The notes below the pieces were generated by a model, which worked only from the letters and a program-made list of their open reading frames with translations, made no database searches and was not told the origin of the DNA. A program made the position numbers and the translations under genes. Source: VGTK01 sp046327915 (GTDB taxonomy: Bacteria; Desulfobacterota; Binatia; UBA12015). From it: 64,000 nucleotides of DNA. The stretch is taken from the NCBI GenBank assembly GCA_046327915.1, contig JAXLXO010000003.1, forward strand, positions 310,001 to 374,000, read 5' to 3'. Below are positions 1 to 8,958 of the stretch, in pieces (within the stretch, counting starts at the first letter, position 1; the number at the start of each line of letters is the position of its first letter).

Positions 1-464
1 CCCTCCTCCGCGGGCTTCAGGTCCGCGGGCGGCTCGGGCTTCGGCTCCTCCTTCGGCAGCTCCGGCTCGGCGGGTTTCACCGGCTCCGGCGGCGGAGCAG
101 GAGGCTCGGGTGGCTGCTCGGGCTCCGGCGGTGGCTCGGGCTTCGGCTCCGGCTTCGGTGGAGGCGCCTCGGCCTTCGGCGCCGCCTTCGCGACCTTCTT
201 CGGCGGCTCCTCGCCGCCGAGATCGACCTTCGGCATGCCCGACGGCATGTGTCCGCCGAGTTCGCCGTCGCTCACGACCTCTACCGTGTACGCCTCCGGC
301 GGAGTCTCCGGACGCACGCTGAACTCGCCGAGGAACGCGGAGCCGCCGAGCACCAGCAGATGGGCGACGAACGCGATCGCGATCATCGTCGCCAGGCGAC
401 GATCGAAGCCCCGCTCGGTGAGGATCGACGGGGGACGTTTCGAGGGGCCGTTAAACGAAGACAC
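1..464 (-). CDS. TolA/TonB-like energy transducer, N-terminal part
   Basis: The reading frame runs off the left edge, so only the first 154 codons are seen. The GTG start at 462-464 is the only usable start after an in-frame TGA; the next ATG lies inside the membrane segment. The product has a short charged cytoplasmic start, one hydrophobic helix (IAIAFVAHLLVLGGSAFL, about residues 29-46) and then a long Pro/Glu/Lys-rich stretch (repeated PEPKPEPP-type runs) typical of the periplasm-spanning arm of TolA or TonB. The C-terminal receptor-binding domain lies outside the window. It follows tolR by about 48 bases on the same strand, so it should be the third member of a proton-driven envelope complex. 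TolA is favoured by the tolQR context, but TonB cannot be excluded. Confidence 0.8.
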   Translation of the reverse strand, partial: MSSFNGPSKRPPSILTERGFDRRLATMIAIAFVAHLLVLGGSAFLGEFSVRPETPPEAYTVEVVSDGELGGHMPSGMPKVDLGGEEPPKKVAKAAPKAEAPPPKPEPKPEPPPEPEQPPEPPAPPPEPVKPAEPELPKEEPKPEPPADLKPAEE

Positions 465-512
465 CGGCGAGTCGTCGAGGCTTCGCGGTCGGCAAAGCCG
501 ATGCGGACGTCA

Positions 513-929
513 CTAGTCGCCCGGCGGGAGTGCCGTGACCATTCCGACGCGGCGGATGCCCGACTGCTTGATGGCGGCCATCACCGCGACCACGTCGCCG
601 TACGGCACGCTCTTGTCCGCGCGGACGAACACCTGCCCGTCCGGACGCTGCGCCGCGATCGCGCGCAGCTTGACCTCGAGGTCGGACGCCGACATCGCCG
701 TGTCGTTGAGGTAGAGGCTGCCCTTCTTCGTCACCGACACGACGAGCTGCTCGTCCTTGCCGTTGAGCGCGCCCGCGCGCGCGTCGGGCAGGTCGACCGA
801 CACGCCCTGCTGGATGATCGGCGCGGTGACCATGAAGATGACCAGCAGCACCAGCATCACGTCGACCAGCGGCGTGACGTTGATCTGCGACATCGAGCCG
901 GCGGAGCGATCTCCTGCGTCAAAGGCCAT
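513..929 (-). CDS. tolR: TolR/ExbD-family proton channel subunit
   Basis: A 138-residue protein with one N-terminal membrane helix, preceded by the family hallmark INVTPLVDVMLVLLVIFMVT, in which the Asp of PLVDVML is the proton-carrying residue. The periplasmic domain ends with the usual YGDVVAVMAAIKQSGIRRVGM region. ATG at 927-929 is chosen over a TTG two codons upstream because GGAGGAGG lies about 6 bases before it. It sits 22 bases downstream of tolQ. TolR forms the inner-membrane proton-driven motor with TolQ and energises a TolA or TonB partner, here the next gene. ExbD is the alternative name; gene order and lengths favour Tol. Confidence 0.9.
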   Translation of the reverse strand: MAFDAGDRSAGSMSQINVTPLVDVMLVLLVIFMVTAPIIQQGVSVDLPDARAGALNGKDEQLVVSVTKKGSLYLNDTAMSASDLEVKLRAIAAQRPDGQVFVRADKSVPYGDVVAVMAAIKQSGIRRVGMVTALPPGD

Positions 930-951
930 CTTCAACCTCCTCCAACCCGCA

Positions 952-1620
952 TCACTTCAGGAAGTGGCGCTCGGCGATGTTCAGGAACTCGGAAGAGAAG
1001 TTGTCCATGTCCGCGTGCAGGACGCGGACCTCGCGGTTGAAGTGATTGAACGCGACGACGGCGGGGATGGCGGCGGCGAGGCCGACCGCCGTCGCGATCA
1101 GCGCCTCCGAGATGCCCGGCGCGACCGCCTGGATGCTCGAGCTCTGCGCGGTCGAGAGGCCGCGGAACGCGTTCATGATGCCCCACACCGTTCCGAAGAG
1201 GCCGATGAACGGCGCGGTGGACGCGATCGTCGCGAGGAACGTGAGCGCGCGCTCGAGCTTGGTGACTTCCTGGTTGGTCGCGCGGCGCATCGCGCGCTCG
1301 ACGTTCGCCGACCCGCCGAGCTCGGTCTCCGACTCGTCGTCGCCGCGCTTGCCGCGCGTGAGACGGACCAGCTCCTGGTATCCCGCACGGAACACCTGCG
1401 CGACGGGGCTCTGCTTGAACTCGAGACTCGCCGTGTTGATGTTGCTGAGGCTGTTCGAGTCCCAGAAGACCTCGACGAAGCGCTCCGACTGCTTCCGCGC
1501 ACGCCGGATCTGGCCGAGCTTGTAGAACGTGATGCCCCACGCCGCGGCGGAACATCCGATCAGCAGCCACAGCACCGCGAGTACGACGGGACCCGTGCCC
1601 GAGAAAAGGTGCTCGATCAT
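952..1620 (-). CDS. tolQ: TolQ/ExbB-family proton channel subunit
   Basis: A 222-residue protein with three membrane segments: one near the N terminus (GPVVLAVLWLLIGCSAAAWG) and two towards the C terminus. The MotA/TolQ/ExbB signature is visible (LTFLATIASTAPFIGLFGTV, then GISEALIATAVGLAAAIPAV). Start ATG at 1618-1620 gives MIEHLF, the usual short N terminus, with a GGAGGG box upstream. An in-frame extension to 1752 would overlap the divergent pgk start and is rejected. It is the first gene of the tolQ-tolR-tolA-like unit. TolQ pentamers surround a TolR dimer in the inner membrane and keep the outer membrane attached during division. Confidence 0.92.
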   Translation of the reverse strand: MIEHLFSGTGPVVLAVLWLLIGCSAAAWGITFYKLGQIRRARKQSERFVEVFWDSNSLSNINTASLEFKQSPVAQVFRAGYQELVRLTRGKRGDDESETELGGSANVERAMRRATNQEVTKLERALTFLATIASTAPFIGLFGTVWGIMNAFRGLSTAQSSSIQAVAPGISEALIATAVGLAAAIPAVVAFNHFNREVRVLHADMDNFSSEFLNIAERHFLK

Positions 1621-1751
1621 CCCCCCACCAAACCCTCCAACCGCACGACCGCCCTCAGTAAAGCTCCGCGCGGCGCGAAGGTCAACGTGATCGCGTCCGA
1701 CAAATAGCGTCCTTGACTTCGAAAGGACGTCATCCCATCGTCCGAGCTTCA

Positions 1752-2942
1752 ATGAAGATCATCGATCAGGTGGACCTCGACGGGAAGAGGACCTTCATCC
1801 GCGTCGACTTCAACGTCCCGCTCGAGGACGAGGGCGGCTCGCGCCGCATCACCGACGACTCGCGGATCCGCGGCGCGCTGCCGACGATCCGCTACGCCGT
1901 CGAGCACGGGGCGCGGGTCGTGCTCGCGTCCCACCTCGGGCGTCCGAAGGGCAAGGTCGACCCCCGCGAGAGCCTCGCCCCGGCGGCGAAGCGGCTCGGC
2001 GAGCTGCTCGGCAAGCCGGTCGCGCTGGCGTCCGACTGCGTCGGCCCCGAGGTCGAGAAGCAGGTCGACGGGCTCGGCAAGGGCGGCGTCCTGATGCTCG
2101 AGAACCTGCGCTTCCACGCCGGCGAGGAGAAGAACGACCCGGCGTTCGCGGCACAGCTGGCGAAGCTCGCCGAAGTCTACGTCAACGACGCCTTCGGCGC
2201 GGCGCACCGTGCGCACGCGTCGACGGCCGGCATGGCGTCGCTGGTGCCGGTCCGGGTCGCCGGCTTCCTTCTGCGCGACGAGCTGAAGCACCTCGGTGCC
2301 CTGCTCCAGTCGCCGGGACGTCCGTTCGTCGCAATCCTCGGCGGCGCCAAGGTCTCGGACAAGATCGCGGTGATCGACAACCTGCTGCCGCGGGTCGACG
2401 CCCTGCTGATCGGTGGCGCGATGGCCTACACGTTCCTCAAGGCCCAGGGCATCGCCATCGGCGGCTCGCGCGTCGAGGCCGACAAGGTCGACCTGGCGCA
2501 GAAGACCCTCGAGCAGGCGCGCGCGAAGGGCGTGCGGCTGCTCCTGCCGACCGATCACGTGATCGCGACCAGGCCCGAGGCGGGAGCCGACCACAAGGAC
2601 ACCGCCGACGCCGCGATCCCCGACGGCTGGCTCGGCGTCGACATCGGCCCGAAGACCCGTGCGGCCTACGCGGCCGAGATCGCGAAGGCGAAGACGGTGC
2701 TCTGGAACGGCCCGATGGGGATCTTCGAGATCGAGGCCTACGCGGGCGGGACGGTCGCGATCGCGCACGCGGTGGCCGATGCGAAGCAGGCGTTCACGGT
2801 CGTCGGCGGCGGCGACTCGGTCGCGGCGGTGACGCAGGTCGGGGTCGCGGACCGGATCGGGCACATCTCGACCGGCGGCGGCGCCTCGCTCGAGTTCCTC
2901 GAGGGCCAGACCCTGCCCGGCGTCGCGGCGCTCGAGGGCTGA
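1752..2942 (+). CDS. pgk: Phosphoglycerate kinase
   Basis: A 396-residue full-length Pgk. The N-terminal substrate-binding motif FIRVDFNVPL, the hinge GGAKVSDKI and the nucleotide-binding WNGPMGIFE and GGGDSVAAV motifs are all present in order. ATG at 1752 gives the family-typical start MKIIDQVDLDGKR; a TTG at 1713 would add 13 unusual residues. It converts 1,3-bisphosphoglycerate and ADP to 3-phosphoglycerate and ATP (reverse in gluconeogenesis) in the cytoplasm. It is divergent from tolQ and is followed after 58 bases by tpiA, forming a glycolytic pair that reads on into secG. Confidence 0.97.
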   Translation: MKIIDQVDLDGKRTFIRVDFNVPLEDEGGSRRITDDSRIRGALPTIRYAVEHGARVVLASHLGRPKGKVDPRESLAPAAKRLGELLGKPVALASDCVGPEVEKQVDGLGKGGVLMLENLRFHAGEEKNDPAFAAQLAKLAEVYVNDAFGAAHRAHASTAGMASLVPVRVAGFLLRDELKHLGALLQSPGRPFVAILGGAKVSDKIAVIDNLLPRVDALLIGGAMAYTFLKAQGIAIGGSRVEADKVDLAQKTLEQARAKGVRLLLPTDHVIATRPEAGADHKDTADAAIPDGWLGVDIGPKTRAAYAAEIAKAKTVLWNGPMGIFEIEAYAGGTVAIAHAVADAKQAFTVVGGGDSVAAVTQVGVADRIGHISTGGGASLEFLEGQTLPGVAALEG

Positions 2943-3000
2943 TCCGGCAAAAACTCCCGGCTGGCCTGAGGGCCGGCGTTCTGCTTTAGGGGCAGGCTCG

Positions 3001-3753
3001 ATGGCCCGCACTCCCATTCTCGCCGGCAACTGGAAGATGCACGGGACGACCGCCGAGGCGAAGGCCCTCGCTGGCGGCCTCGCCGCCCGCGTCGGCGGCC
3101 GGTCGGACCGCGGCGTCGTTCTCGCCCCGCCGTTCACCGCGTTGGCCACCGTTCGCGAGGCGGTCGCGGGCACGAAGATCGTGGTCGCGGCGCAGAACAT
3201 GAGCTGGGCCGACAAGGGCGCCTTCACCGGCGAGGTCTCGCCCGGCATGCTCGCCGACCTCGGCGTGAACACCGTGATCCTAGGCCACTCCGAGCGCCGC
3301 GAGATCTTCGGCGAGACCGACGAGGTCGTGCGCAGGAAAGTCGAGGCCGCGCTGAAGCACGGCTTCACGTCGATCGTCTGCGTCGGCGAGACGCTCGCCG
3401 AGCGCGACGCCGGCCGCACGCTCGAAGTCGTGAAGCGTCAGGTCGACGCCGCGCTCAACGGCCTCGGCGCCGATGCGGGCGCGAAGATCGTCGTCGCGTA
3501 CGAGCCGGTCTGGGCGATCGGCACCGGACGCGTCGCCACCCGCGAGCAGGCGCAGGAAGTCCACGGCGAGATCCGCGGCCTGCTGCGCGCGCTCAGCCTG
3601 CCCGCCGACGCGATCGCCATCCTCTACGGCGGCAGCGTCAAGCCGGACAACGTCGACGGCCTCATGGCCGAGCCCGACATCGACGGCGCGCTGGTCGGCG
3701 GCGCAAGCCTCGAGGTCGAGAGCTTCACACGTATCGTCGAGTACCGCGCCTAG
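3001..3753 (+). CDS. tpiA: Triosephosphate isomerase
   Basis: A 250-residue TIM barrel of standard length. GNWKMH at residues 9-14 carries the substrate Lys, GHSERR carries the catalytic His, AYEPVWAIGTG carries the catalytic Glu and the flexible loop 6, and LYGGSVKPDN binds phosphate. It interconverts dihydroxyacetone phosphate and glyceraldehyde 3-phosphate. It lies just after pgk and 24 bases before secG; the pgk-tpiA-secG order is common in bacteria and suggests one transcript. Confidence 0.97.
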   Translation: MARTPILAGNWKMHGTTAEAKALAGGLAARVGGRSDRGVVLAPPFTALATVREAVAGTKIVVAAQNMSWADKGAFTGEVSPGMLADLGVNTVILGHSERREIFGETDEVVRRKVEAALKHGFTSIVCVGETLAERDAGRTLEVVKRQVDAALNGLGADAGAKIVVAYEPVWAIGTGRVATREQAQEVHGEIRGLLRALSLPADAIAILYGGSVKPDNVDGLMAEPDIDGALVGGASLEVESFTRIVEYRA

Positions 3754-3777
3754 CGCGGCGTTCTGATCGGGGAAGAG

Positions 3778-4281
3778 ATGTCCATCATCATCACCGTCCT
3801 GCACGTCGTCGCGTGCTTCGTTCTGATCGTCGTCGTGCTCCTGCAGACCGGCAAGGGCGCCGACATCGGCGCCGTGTTCGGCGGCTCGAGCCAGACCATC
3901 TTCGGGTCGAGCGGCGCCGGCAACCTGCTGACGCGGCTCACCACGTGGACGGCGGTGATCTTCATGGTCACCTCGCTCGCACTGACCTGGGCCTCGACGC
4001 ACCACCTGACGTCGTCGATCGCCGACACGCTGCCCGACGAGCCGCCGCCTCTCGCGGCGCCGATCGACGGCGGTGCGGCGGCGCCGGCGCAGGAAGCGGC
4101 TCCCGCCGAGGGTGCGGCCGCGGCGCCCGCGGGCGATGCGGCGCCGGCCGCCGAGGCTGCGGCACCGGCCGCGGAGACCGCGCCGGTCGAGGCAGCCCCC
4201 GCCCCTGCGGCGAAGCCGGCCGACGACAAGTCCGCGTCGGCGGCGCCGGCCGGACAGGAAGCCGCGCCCGCGCAGCCCTGA
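3778..4281 (+). CDS. secG: SecG preprotein translocase subunit
   Basis: A 167-residue protein. The first 80 residues are classical SecG: an N-terminal helix (LHVVACFVLIVVVLLQTGKG), then GAVFGGSSQTIFGSSGAGN and a second membrane helix. The remainder is an Ala/Pro/Glu-rich tail, longer than in many SecG proteins and of low complexity. SecG assists SecYE in protein export across the inner membrane. GGGGAAGAG sits directly before the ATG. It is immediately followed, after 13 bases, by a TatD-type hydrolase gene and is probably cotranscribed with pgk-tpiA. Confidence 0.93.
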   Translation: MSIIITVLHVVACFVLIVVVLLQTGKGADIGAVFGGSSQTIFGSSGAGNLLTRLTTWTAVIFMVTSLALTWASTHHLTSSIADTLPDEPPPLAAPIDGGAAAPAQEAAPAEGAAAAPAGDAAPAAEAAAPAAETAPVEAAPAPAAKPADDKSASAAPAGQEAAPAQP

Positions 4282-4294
4282 GCGGACGCCCGGC

Positions 4295-5098
4295 GTGGGA
4301 CTCGCCGACGTCCACGCACACCTGACGAGCCCCCGCCTCGTCGCCGACGAGGCGGGGATTCTCGAGCGCGCCCGCGCGGCCGGCGTGACGAGCATCGTCG
4401 TCAACGGCCTCAACGCGCACGACAACGCGGCCGTGCGTGCGCTCGCCGCGCGCGCGCCGAGCGTCAAGCCGGCGTACGGCCTCTACCCCGTCGACGCCGT
4501 GCTGCAGGAGATGCACGACCTCGGCGTCGACTACCCGCGCGAGGGCGAGCTGCCGAGCACCGCGGAGAGCGTCGCCTGGGTCCGCGCGCACGCGGACGAA
4601 GCGATCGCGATCGGCGAGATCGGCCTCGACGGCCACTGGGTGCCAGAAGCACTCTGGCCGCGGCAGGAAGAGGTGTTCCGCGAGCTGGTCGCGATCGCGC
4701 TCGACGCGGACAAGCCGATCATCATCCACACGCGCAAGCGCGAGCGCCGCTGCCTCGAGATCCTCGAGGAGATGAAGGTCGAGCGCGTCAACTGGCACTG
4801 CTTCGGCGGCAAGGTGAACCTCGCGCGCAGCATCGCCGAGCGCGGCCACCTGCTGTCGATCCCGGCGAATGCGCGGCGCTCGGAGAGCTTCACGCGAATG
4901 CTCGAGACGCTGCCACGCGACCAGGTGCTGCTCGAGACCGACTGTCCATACTTGTCGCCGGACCGCTCGCGGCTCAGTGAGCCGGCGGACGTCGCGGGAA
5001 CGGCGCAGTACGCGGCGGAGCTGTGGGGCGTGTCGGTCGGGGAAGTGACGGAGCGGATCGCGGAGAACTTCGCGCGGCTGTTCCGCGTCGATGCGTGA
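4295..5098 (+). CDS. TatD-family metal-dependent hydrolase
   Basis: A 267-residue amidohydrolase-fold protein. DVHAHL near the N terminus provides the HxH metal ligands, EIGLDGHW the bridging Glu, IIIHTRK and NWHCFGGK further His ligands, and LLETDCPYLSP the late Asp typical of TatD/YcfH. GTG at 4295-4297 is chosen because it lies just before the HxH motif, as in the family, and just after the secG stop. TatD proteins are reported as metal-dependent DNases or deacylases; the substrate cannot be read from sequence. The DGHWVPEALWPRQ segment differs from the common DYY form, suggesting a divergent subgroup. Confidence 0.85.
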   Translation: MGLADVHAHLTSPRLVADEAGILERARAAGVTSIVVNGLNAHDNAAVRALAARAPSVKPAYGLYPVDAVLQEMHDLGVDYPREGELPSTAESVAWVRAHADEAIAIGEIGLDGHWVPEALWPRQEEVFRELVAIALDADKPIIIHTRKRERRCLEILEEMKVERVNWHCFGGKVNLARSIAERGHLLSIPANARRSESFTRMLETLPRDQVLLETDCPYLSPDRSRLSEPADVAGTAQYAAELWGVSVGEVTERIAENFARLFRVDA

Positions 5099-5152
5099 CC
5101 GCGAGCGGCGCACCGTGCGCTCCTTGCGGCCGCGCCCGTTCCGTCCTGTCGC

Positions 5153-5641
5153 TCAGCCCGCCCGCTGCCCCGCGCGGCGCGCACCGATGAGGCTGCGCCA
5201 CTCGCCCTCCCCCACCTCGCGCCGCAGGCGCGCGACGAACTTCCAGCCGTCCGCCTCGCGGCACAGCTTCCATTGATTGACGCCGAGCGTGTAGATGCGC
5301 CACTGCCCGTCGCGCCGAGTGTGCACGCAGGCATAGCCCCAGGCGGTGGCCTCGTCGCCGCTCACGTCGAGGTCGACGACGACGTTCGAGTAGGCGTGCT
5401 GGCTGCCGTCGCGGATCGCGTCGAGGTGCTCGGCGCGCGTGAAGCGTCGCTCGATCTCGGCGAGCCCGCGCGACGTCCCGAGCTGGCCGGCCTCCATCTC
5501 GATGTCGGCGCTGAACACGCTCGCCCAGTCGGGCGGCTCGCCGCAGTCGACCTCGAACGCGTAGCGCGAGATCAGGTCGCGGATCGCCTCGCGGTCCTCG
5601 AGTGCGCGGAGCCGCCGCTCCAGGTCTTCGATCGTCGCCAC
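5153..5641 (-). CDS. SnoaL-like/NTF2-fold protein
   Basis: A 162-residue soluble protein with the cone-shaped NTF2/SnoaL pattern: an N-terminal helical stretch (LEDREAIRDLISRYAFEVD), then alternating strands ending in WKFVARLRREVGEGEW. Such proteins act as small isomerases, dehydratases or ring-hydroxylating dioxygenase beta-like subunits; no catalytic assignment can be made here. Start is GTG at 5639-5641 with GGAGG five bases upstream. It is convergent with the TatD gene and stands alone. Confidence 0.7.
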   Translation of the reverse strand: MATIEDLERRLRALEDREAIRDLISRYAFEVDCGEPPDWASVFSADIEMEAGQLGTSRGLAEIERRFTRAEHLDAIRDGSQHAYSNVVVDLDVSGDEATAWGYACVHTRRDGQWRIYTLGVNQWKLCREADGWKFVARLRREVGEGEWRSLIGARRAGQRAG

Positions 5642-5830
5642 GTCGCCTCCCGGGGTTCCTCAGATGGTACTTTTCGTCCGGCTTCCGGACCGTGCCCGTC
5701 ATGCCCGGATGCGGCGTCCGGTGCGAGCGAGCGGACGCGAAGAATGGTCTTGAGACGAGGCGGATCGGGATGTATGGATGCGGGTGCCGCGCGGCCGGAA
5801 GTCCCTCCCCGGTGATGGCGGCGCCCTTGT

Positions 5831-5913
5831 GCGAGGGTGGCGAAATGGCAGACGCGCTAGTTTGAGGGGCTAGTGGGGTAAAACCCGTGCGGGTTCAAGT
5901 CCCGCTCCTCGCA
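5831..5913 (+). tRNA. tRNA-Leu, anticodon GAG
   Basis: The acceptor stem pairs GCGAGGG with TCCTCGC (5906-5912, last pair G-T), followed by discriminator A at 5913. The anticodon stem CTAGT/GCTAG closes the loop TTGAGGG, giving anticodon GAG (Leu, CUC/CUU). A long variable arm, as expected for Leu, lies before the T arm GCGGG-TTCAAGT-CCCGC. The 3' CCA is not encoded. A strong hairpin follows at 5920-5942. Confidence 0.95.
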
Positions 5914-5919
5914 CTTCCC

Positions 5920-5942
5920 AAACCCGCCTCCGACGCGGGTTT
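5920..5942 (+). terminator. Hairpin terminator after tRNA-Leu
   Basis: AAACCCGC and GCGGGTTT form a perfect 8-bp stem with a 7-base loop, starting 6 bases after the tRNA end. The 3' arm ends in three T residues but there is no long T run. Confidence 0.6.
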
Positions 5943-6111
5943 CCGGCGGGTCGGCGACTCCTGGGGGCCAGCGGGCGGCCAGACGAGGTCCCGTTCGGGG
6001 CACCGAGAGACGCCCCTTCCGAGGCTTCGTCCCACCGTCCTCCGCTGAAGCAACCTGCTCCGCCGAGCGGCCCATACCGGCGCGCGTACCCCCGTGCGCC
6101 TCCGCAAGCGA

Positions 6112-7386
6112 TCAGGGCGCTTCGTACGCGCCGAGATCGCACGGCGTCGCACGCGCGACGCCGCGCTGGTCGGGGCGTTTGCATCCCGTCTTCGCCGTCA
6201 CGACGTCGAGCGCCGGACTGCCGCTGCCGAGTGCGCGGGTCTCGGTCGAACCGCCGTTGTCCTGCAACGGGCCCAGCAGCGGATCGACGGACAACAGCGC
6301 GGAGCCCGGGCGCGAGAGGACCGTACAGCCGCTGGGGTCCTCGACGAGATTCCCGGCGCGGGCGAGCACGAGATCGGCCGAGCAGTCGGGCTCGGACGCG
6401 GCGACGTTGTCGGCGATCAACGATGCCGACATCGAGGTCGGCTTCGGCGACGAGACCGCGCGCGCGAAGAGGCCGCCGCCGCGTCCGGCGGTCGCGGCAT
6501 TGCCCGCGATGGTCACGTGGTCGAGCGTCAAGCGCCGATGCGAGTCGACGTGGATGCCGCCACCGTCGGTGGCAGCGACGTTGTCGCTGATCGTGCTGTC
6601 GATGATCTTGACGGTGCCGCTGACGGTGCCGAGGTCGAGGCCGCCGCCGCTGGCGGCGCTGCTGTTGCCGCTGACGGTGCTGCCACGGATCTGCAGCGTT
6701 CCGAACGCGCTGCGAATCCCGCCGCCAGGCCCGCTCGAGGTGTTGCCGGCGATGGTGCTGTCGACGACAAGCAGCGCACCGGTCGCGTCGATGCCTCCGG
6801 TACCGGCGCCGTTTGCCGCAGCGAAGGTATTGCCCGTGACCGCGCTGTCGATGATCGTGAGCTTCGCCGTCGCGTTGAGCGAGATCGCGCCCCGGTCGAG
6901 GTTGTTCGACACCGAGCAGCGCGTCAGCGCCATCTTCGCCCGATTGCCGAGGGAGATTCCGGCACCGTTGTCCGTGATCGCACAGTCGGCGAGACGCAGC
7001 TGAAAAGCCGCTTGCACGGCGATCCCGACGTCGCCGCCACGCACCGCGAGGTTCTCCATCGCGACCAGGCTGCCGCCCTGGCCCGAGAACCGGACGACGG
7101 CCGGCGCGCCATTGCCGTCGATGATCGTCGTGGCGGCTCCCGCTCCGCGCAGCGTCAGCCGCTTGCGCGGCATCTGGACGCTCTCGACATACGTCCCGGC
7201 CGCAATCTCCACCACGTCCCCTACCGCGGCCGCGTCGACCGCCGACTGGAGCGACGCGAAGCAGCCGCCCGCTCCACCAGGGCTCACGCAGACGGTGGCT
7301 GCCTGCACCGGTGCGCCCGCGGCGAGCCATGCGAGGAGTGCCAGCGGGACGAAACGAGATGGGTTCCGATCGGCATTTGCCTTCAT
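6112..7386 (-). CDS. Secreted right-handed beta-helix protein (choice-of-anchor Q type)
   Basis: A 424-residue exported protein. ATG at 7384-7386 has GAGGG six bases upstream and starts a signal peptide that ends near PVQAA. The mature N terminus reads CVSPGGAGGCFASLQSAVDA, followed by EIAAGTYVESV, the pectate-lyase-like entry, then many short repeats of the type IIDSTISDNVAATDGGGIHV that stack into a parallel beta-helix. The end, QDNGGSTETRALGSGSPALD and CDLGAYEAP, matches the choice-of-anchor Q C terminus. No catalytic residues of polysaccharide lyases could be identified. It is a paralogue of the next gene (7483-8526) on the same strand, so a local duplication is likely. Confidence 0.85.
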   Translation of the reverse strand: MKANADRNPSRFVPLALLAWLAAGAPVQAATVCVSPGGAGGCFASLQSAVDAAAVGDVVEIAAGTYVESVQMPRKRLTLRGAGAATTIIDGNGAPAVVRFSGQGGSLVAMENLAVRGGDVGIAVQAAFQLRLADCAITDNGAGISLGNRAKMALTRCSVSNNLDRGAISLNATAKLTIIDSAVTGNTFAAANGAGTGGIDATGALLVVDSTIAGNTSSGPGGGIRSAFGTLQIRGSTVSGNSSAASGGGLDLGTVSGTVKIIDSTISDNVAATDGGGIHVDSHRRLTLDHVTIAGNAATAGRGGGLFARAVSSPKPTSMSASLIADNVAASEPDCSADLVLARAGNLVEDPSGCTVLSRPGSALLSVDPLLGPLQDNGGSTETRALGSGSPALDVVTAKTGCKRPDQRGVARATPCDLGAYEAP

Positions 7387-7482
7387 GATTGACCCTCGGT
7401 TTCGCTTGCGGCGGCTTGGCACCGCGAAACGCCCGCGAACTACGGCGACGCCTGTTCGCGGCGCGCCTCGACGCCCTTTGCG

Positions 7483-8526
7483 CTACGGCGCCTCGAACGC
7501 CCCGATGTCGCAGGGCGTGCTGCGGGCCACGCCGCGCTGGTCGGGACGCTTGCAGAGCGGCCCCCGGGTGAGGACGCCGATCGCCGGGCTGCCCGGCAGC
7601 AACGCATGCGTCTCCGTCGTTCCGCCGTTGTTCTGCAGCGGGCCGAGCATCGGGTCGCCGGTGAGCAGCAGGCCCGCAGCCGCAACGACCGTGCACGAGC
7701 CGACGTCGCCGATCAGGCTCGTGCCGAGCACGCGCAATCGAGCTCCGCCCTGGGTCTCGCAGTCCCCACCGAGAGCGCCGTTGCCGCTCACGATCGTCGA
7801 GCGAACGGACGTCCGACTGTAGGCGTAGAGGTAGATCCCGCCGATGCCGTTGTCGGTGATGGTCGACGATTCGATGGTCGCGACGCCCTCCCCGACGCCG
7901 AATCCGCCGTTGCCGCTGATCGTCGAGTTCACGATCTTCGCCTTGCTGTCGACTTCGATGCGCACGCCGCCCTGCCCGTTCCCGCTCACGGTGCTGTCCG
8001 TCACCGTCAACGACGAGCCCTTGATCCGGGCGTAGAGGCCATAGTCGCTGTTGTCGACGGCGTTGCTGCGCAGCACCGTCGCCTTGCCCAGATTCTCGAG
8101 GCCGACCTCGTTGCCGGTGAACTCGACGTCGACGAAGGTCGCCTGCGCCGGGATCTGGACGAACGCGCCGATGCGGCTGCCGGTCAGGGTGAGGTTCGAG
8201 ATCGTCGGACGCGTCCCGCCACCGCTCACGATGAGCAGGTGGAGGTTCGGATTCTGCCCGTCGAGAACCGTCAGACCGGCGCCCGCACCGTCGATGGTGA
8301 TGGTGCCCTTCCGTGCCGGGATGGATACCCCGCCGACGTATGTGCCGGCCGCGATCTCGATTCGATCGCGGCTGACCGCGGCATCGACCGCCGCCTGGAT
8401 CGAGGCGAAGCAGCCCCCGGTGCCGCCCGGGTTGACGCACAGGGTGGCGCCGCGCGCATCGATCGGCGCGACGGCCAGGCAACCGAGAACGATCGCGAAT
8501 CGGTAGAAGCTCCGCATCCCGGCCAT
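7483..8526 (-). CDS. Secreted right-handed beta-helix protein, paralogue of the neighbour
   Basis: A 347-residue protein with the same plan as the downstream gene: signal peptide, LCVNPGGTGGCFASIQAAVDA, EIAAGTYVGG, repeated SGNGGFGV- and ITDNGIGG-type rungs, and the same ending (LLPGSPAIG, CKRPDQRGVARSTPCDIGAFEAP). It is about 77 residues shorter, so it has fewer rungs. ATG at 8524-8526 has GGAGGG five bases upstream; the in-frame extension to 8721 is rejected. The two copies are 96 bases apart and probably form one transcript. The function is unknown: cell-surface adhesion and polysaccharide binding are both possible. Confidence 0.85.
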   Translation of the reverse strand: MAGMRSFYRFAIVLGCLAVAPIDARGATLCVNPGGTGGCFASIQAAVDAAVSRDRIEIAAGTYVGGVSIPARKGTITIDGAGAGLTVLDGQNPNLHLLIVSGGGTRPTISNLTLTGSRIGAFVQIPAQATFVDVEFTGNEVGLENLGKATVLRSNAVDNSDYGLYARIKGSSLTVTDSTVSGNGQGGVRIEVDSKAKIVNSTISGNGGFGVGEGVATIESSTITDNGIGGIYLYAYSRTSVRSTIVSGNGALGGDCETQGGARLRVLGTSLIGDVGSCTVVAAAGLLLTGDPMLGPLQNNGGTTETHALLPGSPAIGVLTRGPLCKRPDQRGVARSTPCDIGAFEAP

Positions 8527-8958
8527 GTTCCCTCCTCGGCTGGCGGCAGGACGATTGCCGGCTCGCAGGATGACGGTCAAGAAGAATCTGTCGCAGGAAA
8601 ACGTCGCACCGTTGTCGCGCGGCTTCGGCATCAGTGCCGCGAGGCGACCGAGGACGTCGAGCGGGTCGAACAGCAGCGCGCGCGTGCCCTCGCGCCACGG
8701 CCGGCGCAGAGCGAGCCGCACGCGACCGTCCGCGGCGACGAGGGGCTTCCCGTGACGCTCATGCGGCCGGGGCGCTGCTACCAGCCCCGCGGCGCGGTCG
8801 GGGAAAATCGGAGGTGCACATCAGGGACAGCAGATGCTCCGGTCCGCGCCACCGCGCGAGAGCCCACGCCGCGGACCGACGAACGGGAATCACGAGTCAA
8901 GTATCGAGACTCGTGCCGCCCCGGCACGCTACGGGGCAATGGAGATCCGTGGGCGTCG
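8527..8958. other. Non-coding stretch upstream of the beta-helix pair
   Basis: About 430 bases lie between the start of the beta-helix gene and the end of the small secreted-protein gene. Open frames here are Arg-rich artefacts of high GC. No clear promoter, hairpin or RNA gene was recognised; it presumably contains the promoter for the two beta-helix genes. Confidence 0.5.

Noticed and set aside
8527..8958. Small genes upstream of the beta-helix pair
   Set aside because: Open frames are short and Arg-rich, lack ribosome sites, and overlap on both strands.
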